Source: Erpobdella octoculata
Taxonomy: Eukaryota; Annelida; Clitellata; Hirudinida; Erpobdellidae
NCBI GenBank assembly: GCA_963978895.1
Contig: OZ022242.1
Span: forward strand, 23,728,663-23,792,662
Length of the DNA: 64,000 bases
Reading direction: 5' to 3'
Below the pieces are notes generated by a model. That model ran no database searches, was not told the origin of the DNA, and was given only the letters and a program-made list of their open reading frames with translations. Shown here piece after piece: positions 55,848-64,000 of this stretch. Position numbers and translations under genes: made by a program. Every line of letters begins with the position of its first letter. The stretch's first letter is position 1.

Positions 55848-57374
55848 GGTAATCCCGAAGATCCTGCCGTTACCGGAGTTAATGAGATAAACAAGCAATG
55901 ATTGGCAGGCACGTGATGTCCATGATTGACAGGCCGCCAACTACTAATAATATTCAGCTCCACCCACAAACCTTGGCTATAAATTTAAAAGTGAACACGA
56001 ATAATGTTATTCTATGGTTTTTATTTTTACACATTGCTTTATCATGGCTGGAAATTACCTTGATGTTACTGGGATATTATCTACTAAATTAAATAAAAAT
56101 GTGGAAGATGATGCTTTGGGATGAGCTATGACACGCGGTCTCATAGCGAGGATAAAATTCTGTCAGACATAAATGAAACTGACGAGAAGGAGTGGTACCT
56201 ACTGCCGATGGATGTATTTGGCATTGTCCCATCCCAACTAGGCATGCCGCTCGACGAAATCGACAAGGGACAAAACAAAATTAGCATAGAAAATAATAGA
56301 ACCAGAACATAGCATTTTAATAGAACAAGAAAATAAACACAACATAAAATCATAACAAAAAAATTAACCTAGCATAACAATAAAATAAAACAAAATAACA
56401 AATTTAATTTACAGGGTCATGTTATACCAAACAAATATATGTGAAACAAAATTGTGAAAGGGATCGGAAATCGACGTCATAGTCATACCCGCCAAAAACC
56501 CACTGCTCCCGGACTCGATGGTATCTCTCTGTGCCATTCTCGGAGGTCAAAAATTTATAAAGTTCTAGTTATGGCATCTCGTAATCACAAACTATCGGCC
56601 AAGCTTATAACCATTATATATCTCATTTTAAAAACTGCTGTAGTTGGCAAGACGTAATCACCAACTTTACTGTCAAATTTCCAACAAGTTTCGATTGTCT
56701 GTTTTTTTTCTTTATGTACAGTTAAAAACATGACATAGTTTCATTTAGTTTGGGTCATTCTTGACTGCAAATAGTTAAAGGTTTTAATTCGACGCAATGC
56801 CGAAAAACTTCTTTCTGGTGGTGTTGCATTTGATATCGGAAAAACCAAACCAATTTTAATAATCTGTCTACTTTTGACAATAAAGTTTTTGAAGTTTCAT
56901 TTTTACTGAACATATCAACAATTGACAGACTCTCGACGAGTCTCTCGTTATAAATAATATTGGTATTTGACAAAAAAGTGGCCCCCGGTTCATAAACTGC
57001 TAGTTGTCAGGTCTTTTAGTTGTCGAGTATATTACCATTACGAAAGGAATAACAGATAAATAAAACTGTTAGTTGGCAAGAAAAACCATCAACTGTCGGC
57101 CTAGCATATCATATCATATTACCATATTAGCGGAGGAATAAGTAGTCGATGAGATATTAATTGCGTTTTGTCCATGCTTACAGATTTTTAAAATTTTATA
57201 ATACAATTTATTTTATTTAAAAATATACATATATGTATATTATAAAACTAAATAAATTACATTATTTTTAAGCGCCAAATAAACTTTTAGGCGGAGCTTA
57301 ATATTAATAATAAAATAATCTCCGCCTCGGGGCGGAGCTGAATATTCAACAACGGCAGGATCTTCGGGATTACC
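55848..57374. mobile_element. 1.5-kb TIR element with 9-bp target duplication (MULE-like?)
   Basis: Perfect 24-bp TIRs, outer ends GGTAATCCCGAAGATCC (55,848-55,871 and 57,351-57,374), and perfect 9-bp duplications TATTAACTG (55,839-55,847; 57,375-57,383). Subterminal AATATTCAGCTCC occurs on both sides. Open frames at 56,121-56,312 (KILSDINETDEKEWYLLPMD) and minus 56,973-56,755 match nothing I know. A 9-bp duplication suggests MULE or Merlin relatives; no transposase is recognisable. Confidence 0.85.
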
Positions 57375-57383
57375 TATTAACTG

Positions 57384-57636
57384 TAACGGATTATAACTAT
57401 GACAGAACACAGTTAGTTAACTGAGTGTTATTATTAACTAGTCTAGTCTAGTAACTAAAATACTAAATACAACCTGCAACTTTTAGCAAACAAATAAAAA
57501 CTAGCCTTTCGTTATTGAAACAAATTACTGAAATCAAATCATCATGTTTTATGACATCCCCTCGATTCTGATGAAAATACTCAGAAAACAAATTGCTAAC
57601 GGGGAAAATGTTCTTCAGCATTTTCACTATGTTATG
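57384..57636. other. Non-coding, no feature
   Basis: TAACTAGTCTAGTCTAGTAA-like direct motifs and AT-rich sequence; nothing assignable. Confidence 0.4.
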
Positions 57637-57771
57637 TTACCGATTATTGCCGTACCGCCGCGGCAATAATCGGTAAAATTGCTACTGAGCCGGCAGTACC
57701 GCCGTGCCGCGGCATTTTCGCCAATGTCCGACGGTATAAGACAGGGAGACAAATACTATCATCTGATTGGA
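57637..57771. repeat. Strong hairpin plus inverted-repeat arm, left
   Basis: 57,637-57,676 is a perfect hairpin: 16-bp arms TTACCGATTATTGCCG around an 8-nt loop. The following 57,714-57,771 (CATTTTCGCCAATGTCCGAC, GGTATAAGACAGG) is repeated inverted at 59,543-59,600. Together they look like the left end of a 2-kb element. Confidence 0.75.
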
Positions 57772-59542
57772 TAGTTTTAAATGACTAGATCTCATACAAC
57801 CATAGATATCTATCCATATTTGCATACATTATGCTCTTGAAGCTAGCTAATATTTTCGTTTGAAATTTTTTTTATTTTGGTCAAATTAACCTTTACACTT
57901 TTATTTAGAAACAACTATACATAATTTTATGATTAATAATAATTTTTATTTAAAATAAACATGATTGTAGTATCTATGGACTGTAGGCCATAATTTATTT
58001 ACAGCTGAAAATTATTGTTTTATACTATTTTAATACTAAATACTATTTTAATACTATTGTTTTAATACTATTTTAACACTATTTTAATACTATTGTTTTA
58101 ATACTATTTTAATACTATTGTTTTAATACTATTTTAATACTATTGTTTTAATACTATTTTAATACTATTGTTTTAATACTATTTTAATACTATTGTTTCA
58201 ATACTATTTTTATTGATACTTATAATAGTTCTTACAATCATTCTAATATTTTTATGTGGCTTCTATATTGAGCCATTTAGACAAAAAAGGCCATACACAC
58301 TTTTGTATCTACTTTGATATAGCTTGTCTATACAATTATTCTTTTACAACTGCCTTTGCCATATACACCAAATAAAAGCTTGTTGGACCTGTAACATTAA
58401 AGACCGTTTGTCATGTTTCTGTTGCAGATAAATAAATAACTCAGCTAATCTGACATGCATATGAAAAAACTAACAAATTTTAGTTACTAACAAAAATTTA
58501 GATATTTTTAAACTAATGCAACATTTTTAGGCTTCAAATATATTATGAGTAACATGACATTTTAGATTTAGATGATTAAAAATCATTAGAAAATTATCAG
58601 TTTTATTGATTTCTTTGATTTTAATTGAGAACCACAATAGAATAACTATTCAGCTTTATTATATTACAAAATTATCTCAGTTCTTGATTATGAGGCTAGT
58701 ATAAAAAATTAAAACACAATTATTTCTGCACTAATAACTGGGAAGTCAAATAATTAAACAACACTGAATACTGAAATATTGTCAACTCAAGACAATTCAT
58801 GAATTTATTAAAACAAATAATGCTAGAGTTTGAACTTTGAAAAAATGTTTTGGATCAAAGCAATGAAGCAAAAATTTTCACGCTGTTTTGCTTATGTTGT
58901 TTGTTTAGGTCTTAAAGAAATCAGTGTTACTATGCACTCTTATCACATGCTTGTCCTTAGCATGCTGACAGAGTAGAATTTGGTTGAAAATATATTATCA
59001 ATCTCCTGGGAAAGTTTCAGATATGTTCCAACTAGTCCTATTTATCTCCATGAACAACTTAGTTAAGCCATTTCTGCATTAAATAAACCACTAATGAGTT
59101 AAATTGCACAGTATCATAATTTTTTTGATTAGAATAACTGTTCGTAATGATATATTTTTTAGAATAGAAGCCTTTTGCATTATTAATTTACTAAAAAAAA
59201 TCAAATTCAATTTGGTAAACTTTTGTCAAGTTATTATTTGTCAGTCAATTAATAATTAAAATAGTTTATTTGTGTTTCAGTTTATTGACTAGGCTTGGCT
59301 TATATGATTGGAAAAACTTTATTCCAAATATTAGTTATCTCTGATTGACAAGTTGAATTTTCTAGTCTATTTAACTATTTAGTTACATACATGGAGTGTC
59401 GAATAACTTAGTCGGCAACTTTGTCAATCTTTATTCACCGGAAAAACCCTTAACGGCCATCGACTATAAAATAAACAACATCGGAAAACTAAGCGCGTCT
59501 ATATATTTGCATAATTTATGTGACTTTTTGAATTCAAAATTA
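57772..59542. other. Interior between inverted arms; 24-bp minisatellite
   Basis: 58,017-58,210 consists of TTTTAATACTATTTTAATAC-type 24-25-bp units, about eight copies. The rest is AT-rich with no gene recognised; a 74-codon frame near 59,396 runs into the right arm. Confidence 0.65.
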
Positions 59543-59650
59543 TCCAATCAGGTGGCATTATTTATCTTCCTGTCTTATACCGTCGGACATTGGCGAAAAT
59601 GCGTGCCGCCGTGGCAATAATCGGTAAAATTGCTATTGTGCCGGCCTGAA
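59543..59650. repeat. Inverted-repeat arm, right
   Basis: Reverse of 57,714-57,771, then GTGGCAATAATCGGTAAAAT, TGCTATTGTGCCGGCC, the same motif as the left hairpin but in direct orientation. Confidence 0.7.
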
Positions 59651-60020
59651 ATGTATGTTGGCGGTCATTTTTGTAATAATTTTTTTCTGATTATTTTGCA
59701 GGACCACGGCGGTTTTTTTTATAAAAATAATTTTTTATGAATAATTTGCAAAACCACGCCGGTTTTTTTATAATTATTTTCCAATGAATATTTTTTATGA
59801 CAACCAAAATCAGCGACTAGGACTAGAATAACTTATGAGAACAGGCTTCCCACATAGCACACGACGTCGTACGATGCCTCGGCGTTATACTGGCAAATTG
59901 TCGTTAAGGGTAACGAATTATCGCCAAAACTGGGCCGACGTTGGGTAAATGCTGGCAAATCGTCGTTAGCATTCTCCTACTATACCATCGTTAATAGTCG
60001 GCATTTCATCGTATACGATG
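59651..60020. repeat. Diverged tandem segments, GC-moderate
   Basis: A pair of AATAATTTTTTATGA/ACCACG(C/G)CGGTTTTTT units at 59,695-59,790, then sequence with CGTCGT and CTGGCAAATCGTCGTTA motifs leading into the next array. No gene. Confidence 0.5.
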
Positions 60021-60024
60021 CAAA

Positions 60025-60260
60025 GACGGCATCATGCCAGCATCGGCCCGATTAAATAAAATAATCGTTTTGTAATCGGCATTTCATCGCTTTACAGTGA
60101 AAAAACGACATTGTGCCAGCATCGGCCCGATTAAATAAAATAATCGTTTTGTAATCGGCATTTCATCGCTTTACAGTGAAAAAATGACATTGTCCCAGCA
60201 TCGGCCCGATGAAATGAAGTTGTTTAATAATCGGAATTTCATCGCTTTTGTGTTCATTAT
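60025..60260. repeat. ~79-bp tandem array (CCAGCATCGGCCCGAT)
   Basis: Two full and one partial unit starting at about 60,025, 60,105 and 60,184, each with GCCAGCATCGGCCCGATTAA and GTAATCGGCATTTCATCGC. The first two are almost identical; the third diverges after the core. Confidence 0.85.
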
Positions 60261-60531
60261 AAAAAATTTAAACAAAAGTAAATTTTTGAATTATTTTTTT
60301 AACGCACTTGAAATTTTATTAAAAGAACAGAAGAAAGTGTATTTGTCAAAGAAATTTGAAAATATATTTTTCAATTTCTTTGGTATTTGGTTTACTTTTT
60401 GTGCTTCATTGTCTTTATATTATTATTGTTTGGCGCATTCTTTCGCTATCGCTATAATAAAAACATAAGTAAAATAGATTAGACTAAGATTAAATGTAAT
60501 TAAATTACTGTTGTTGAACAATTGGTTATTG
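60261..60531. other. AT-rich spacer before the Merlin element
   Basis: An open frame running 60,184-60,468 from the tandem array is Phe/Lys/Asn-rich without recognisable motifs; not considered a gene. Confidence 0.4.
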
Positions 60532-61959
60532 GGTAAAGGTTCCCTTGGACGGCCCGTGCCGAAAAATAATCGTATTATTTTTATTTTGTCACAATAAACT
60601 CTGTTGCCAGAGTTCACTGATGCTGAGTCTGCTTTGCGTTTTTGTGCAAGAAGAAGGTTGATCGCAAACACTAGGCAGTGTATCACGTGCGGTCGGGCCT
60701 GTTCGTTACATCTCTACGTTGAAGGAATTGATGGAAGACGCTGGAAGTGTGGCGGCTGTGGGTCAAGAAAATCTGTAAGAGCTGGATCGTACTTCGAACA
60801 AAGTCATCTGTCAATGAAGCAGATAATCATGATGGCCTATTGCTGGAGCACGGATATGCCACAAAAGGTAATGATGCGAGAGTCCCGGTTGAGATCGAAA
60901 AGAGTTGCAATTGATTGGTGCAATTTTTTCAGAGAGACCTGTAGTTTCTGGATTCAAAACCATCCATCTGAAGTTGGCGGGTATGACTGCAACGGAGAGC
61001 CTCTTGTTGTCGAGATAGATGAGTCGAAGTACTTCCACCGAAAGTACCACCGTGGCCAATATCATGAAGGCCACTGGGTTTTTGGTGGTATTGAACGCGG
61101 AAGTGGTAGGTGCTTTCTGGTGGAGGTACCCAACAGGACAGCCGACACGCTGTTAGCCTGCATTCAACAACATATCCTCCCAGGAACGCATATCATTTCA
61201 GATGGCTGGGCATCTTATGCTAACATTCCTGCCATAGGAAACGGCATCTACACACACTCCGTCGTCATTCACCAGGAGAACTTCGTGGATCCGAATGATC
61301 CAGAAGTTCATACACAGAACGTGGAGAATTTGTGGATGCGGGCAAAGAGGAAGTTGAAGAGGCAGTTTGGCACAAGTAGAGCTCTGTTTGCCTCATATAT
61401 GGATGAATTTGTCTTTCGCAACGAGTTCCGCCGAGCCGAACTTTTTGGATGCTTCCTCGTGGCAATCAGCGAACATTTTCCCGTGTGACTCTGGTGACAG
61501 TGCAGCTATTAAACGGCTCTTTTCAGAGCCACCCAAAATCTAACGATTTGCTAGTTCGTGTCATGCCTGGATGCTTTTTTATTACAAAAAGTTAGGAGGG
61601 ATAAAAAATATATGGGAGCGAGATAATGGCGAAGAAAAAGAGAGTAAAAAACGATAACGAACAAAAGGCGAGAGAAGCAACGGTTTAACCCGGCTAGTCA
61701 CTATATAACACGGTACGCGATTCCTTCGTTTAAACTTCTTCAAATTCTTCGTTTAAACTTTTTCTTAAAACTCAAACGTACATAAATTATAATTACATTA
61801 TTTATTTTTTTATATGACATTTTCTCATTTTAAATAAATTACTTATACTAATTATCATAATTTTTAAACTAGTGTTTACTTTTAATCGTGTTTATAGTTA
61901 ATTATAGCCGAGAATTATGTATTAATCCGCCACACGGGCCGTCCAAGGGAACCTTTACC
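60532..61959 (+). mobile_element. Merlin-superfamily DNA transposon
   Basis: 1,428 bp bounded by perfect 27-bp inverted repeats whose outer 20 bases are GGTAAAGGTTCCCTTGGACG (60,532-60,558; 61,933-61,959). One transposase frame occupies the centre. Identical TIRs and an open frame indicate recent mobility, yet the flanks (TGGTTATTG left, TCAAGCCCC right) show no 8-9-bp duplication of the kind Merlin makes. Confidence 0.85.
60604..61488 (+). CDS. Merlin (IS1595/ISXO2-like) DDE transposase, no ATG start
   Basis: Cut-and-paste transposase. Counting from TTG at 60,604 as residue 1 (294 residues): zinc ribbon CITC (26-29) and CGGC (49-52); DDE triad D139 in VVEIDESKYFHRKYHRG, D200 in HIISDGWASY and E241 in HTQNVENLWMRAKRKLK, as in ISXO2-like transposases. 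Length is normal for Merlin. A TAA lies three codons upstream (60,595-60,597) and the first in-frame ATG is residue 71, after the zinc ribbon. So the start has been lost, is non-AUG, or comes from an unseen upstream exon. No internal stop to TGA at 61,486. Confidence 0.9.
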   Translation: MPEFTDAESALRFCARRRLIANTRQCITCGRACSLHLYVEGIDGRRWKCGGCGSRKSVRAGSYFEQSHLSMKQIIMMAYCWSTDMPQKVMMRESRLRSKRVAIDWCNFFRETCSFWIQNHPSEVGGYDCNGEPLVVEIDESKYFHRKYHRGQYHEGHWVFGGIERGSGRCFLVEVPNRTADTLLACIQQHILPGTHIISDGWASYANIPAIGNGIYTHSVVIHQENFVDPNDPEVHTQNVENLWMRAKRKLKRQFGTSRALFASYMDEFVFRNEFRRAELFGCFLVAISEHFPV

Positions 61960-62070
61960 TCAAGCCCCATATCATTGAAAATAATTATGAATTCTCTTGC
62001 AAAAATTCTTGCTGGGCGAAAAAAAGATAGTTCCGTGCAGGAGTTTTTCGTTTACGATTCCACCACCAAC
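61489..62070. other. Merlin 3' region and flank
   Basis: Transposase 3' UTR to the right TIR at 61,959, then AT-rich flank. An open frame at 61,888-62,127 crosses the TIR and is not a gene. Confidence 0.6.
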
Positions 62071-62079
62071 AAATCTAAA

Positions 62080-62305
62080 TGGGTCGCTACTATTGCCCCG
62101 GCGGTTCGCCGAGATTGCAATAGGTAAAATTGCTATTGTATCGGCAGTCACGCCGTATGTCTACCTAAAATTAAACCATAACCCTTTAGAAAATATGTAC
62201 ATCTTTATTAATTAATCGAAAGATCAATTGGTTTGGCAAAACCGCCTGGACAACAGCACTTTTACCGTGTATTGCCCCGGCGCCTACTGCCTCGGTAATA
62301 GTTAT
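62080..62305. mobile_element. Small foldback element of the GGCAAT/GGTAAAATTGCT family
   Basis: Left CTATTGCCCCGGCGGTTCGC, then AGGTAAAATTGCTATTGT; right, inverted, GGCGCCGGGGCAATACACGG then TAAAAGTGCTGTTGTC. The motif is shared with 57,650-57,735 and 59,600-59,650. Minus-strand residues AGAIHGKS arise from this inverted arm and are not a P-loop gene. Confidence 0.5.
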
Positions 62306-62549
62306 AACGTCTGAATGTAAGGCAATGGATTCTCAAAATAAAGAATCTTCCTGTGTTACACAATTACTATTTTTCCATATATACAATGCATGAAATTGGA
62401 TATAGTAGTAAGAAAAATATTTAGAGCATGAACTAAAATTGAACAAAAATCAAATAAAAACGATTTTTTTTTTATCTGAATAAAATAAAAATAAAAACGA
62501 AAATTATTTCAAGAAATGTTATAAAATAAAAACTAAATTTAATTTTGTA

Positions 62550-62815
62550 GAGCTGAATAATAATAAAAACTAAATTTAATTTTGTAGATCTGAATAATAA
62601 TAAAAACTAAAATTACTTGATGAACTAAAATAAAATAATAATAATAAATAAAATTTAAGAATAAAATAAAATAATAATAATAAATAAAATTTAAGAATAA
62701 AATAAAATAATAATAATAAATAAAATTTAAGAATAAAATAAAATAATAATAATAAATAAAATTTAAGAATAAAATAAAATAATAATAATAAATAAAATTT
62801 AAGAATAAAATAAAA
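62550..62815. repeat. A/T minisatellite, ~39-bp units
   Basis: About five copies of a unit with AATAATAATAATAAATAAAA and TTTAAGAATAAAATAAAAT, preceded by two copies of a TAAATTTAATTTTGTAGA unit. Confidence 0.85.
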
Positions 62816-62849
62816 ATAAGAACTAAAATTATTTACTGAACTAAAATAA

Positions 62850-62965
62850 CACTGCTGATGTACTTAAGTAAAGTAACGCGTTACTTTTACTTCGTTACCG
62901 AGCAACATTGGTAGAAACTAAATACTAATTTGTACTCCTGTAGCATTCACAGTTTTTGAGTAGTA
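62850..62965. repeat. hAT-like subterminal repeat (AGTAACGCGTTACTT)
   Basis: GTACTTAAGTAAAGTAACGC, GTTACTTTTACTTCGTTACC and a TACTCCTGTAGC segment are typical of hAT ends with AGTAACGCGTTACT palindromes. Confidence 0.5.
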
Positions 62966-63299
62966 GTTACTCTAAAAACCAAATAACCCAATTTTCCAAC
63001 TCACATTTGAGGTCCGGGAAACCGAATTTTCAAAAAATGGTGAAACACCTATCTTTATATTTTTCAAGAAGAATCCATATACCAAATTTCAAAATCTCCT
63101 CAATTTTTGGTTTTCGAGATATACATTGTTTTAGAAAAAAGTTTGTTTTCCAATTTCTTCCCCTCAGGAGCAAAATTTTCAAAAATCCTTTCTTAGTGGA
63201 TGCTTACGCAATAAAAGTAATATAAGTCCCAAATTTCACGTTCCTAGGATGAGGCGTTTGAGCTCGGCGTTGATTATCAGTCAGTCAGTCAGGACACGT

Positions 63300-64000
<701 letters not shown>

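Noticed and set aside
60604..61488. Bacterial contamination (IS1595-type transposase)
   Set aside because: Enclosed by eukaryotic-type Merlin TIRs inside AT-rich animal DNA; Merlin transposases are known to be IS1595-related.
62235..62335. Minus-strand A-x4-G-K-S motif (AGAIHGKS) suggesting a P-loop ATPase, possibly the missing Walker A exon of the SWSAP1-like gene
   Set aside because: It lies in one arm of a foldback repeat whose other copies (57,650, 59,600) do not encode it; the frame stops soon and is too far from exon A with no splice support.

Overview
The window is AT-rich nuclear DNA from a metazoan, almost certainly an invertebrate; the phylum cannot be fixed from the sequence. Evidence: standard-code genes split by GT-AG introns, long (TA)n tracts, tRNA-derived SINEs, non-LTR and Ty3/Gypsy retroelements, and remnants of at least seven DNA transposon groups (Helitron, hAT, P/THAP9-like, Tigger/pogo-like, MULE, Merlin and unclassified MITEs). 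There is no prokaryotic, rRNA or free-standing tRNA gene content.

Layout. 1-13,100: transposon graveyard (Helitron helicase tail, several hAT transposase remnants, a CR1/L2-like LINE 3' end, a SINE, a 692-bp TIR element, a 255-bp (TA)n tract). 13,480-47,708 (+): one complete 24-exon gene for an FHOD-family formin. All junctions keep frame and the coding sequence is 4,146 nt (1,381 aa), with N-terminal GTPase-binding/FH3-like region, Ser/Thr-rich linker, FH1 proline runs, FH2 actin-nucleating domain and C-terminal autoregulatory DAD with the basic S/T cluster that ROCK phosphorylates in vertebrate FHOD1. Its introns carry two complete CTAG-ending Helitrons, a second Helitron-like family, a P-element-like transposase pseudogene split by a LINE, a hAT deletion derivative, a CR1/L2-like LINE and, in intron 22, a 4.6-kb nearly intact Ty3/Gypsy retrotransposon with two LTRs and a 5-bp target duplication.

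48,994-51,700 (-): a convergent, cryptic gene fragment of at least three exons resembling SWSAP1, the RAD51-paralogue-like ATPase that partners ZSWIM7 in homologous recombination. It has no visible Walker A exon, an in-frame stop, a hAT-type element 31 nt upstream of its first visible exon and a MULE in its next intron, so it may be decaying. 51,700-60,500: nested hAT-type, Helitron, SINE and MULE-like TIR elements plus satellites. 60,532-61,959: a Merlin (IS1595-related) transposon with perfect 27-bp TIRs and an open transposase frame with all three DDE residues but no ATG start. 62,000-64,000: MITE, hAT-end-like repeat, minisatellite and (TA)n.

Only two host genes are supported, the formin and the SWSAP1-like fragment, and nothing suggests they work together. 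I found no convincing novel multi-gene system. The most useful hidden items are the SWSAP1-like gene, the start-less Merlin and three precisely bounded nested TIR elements.
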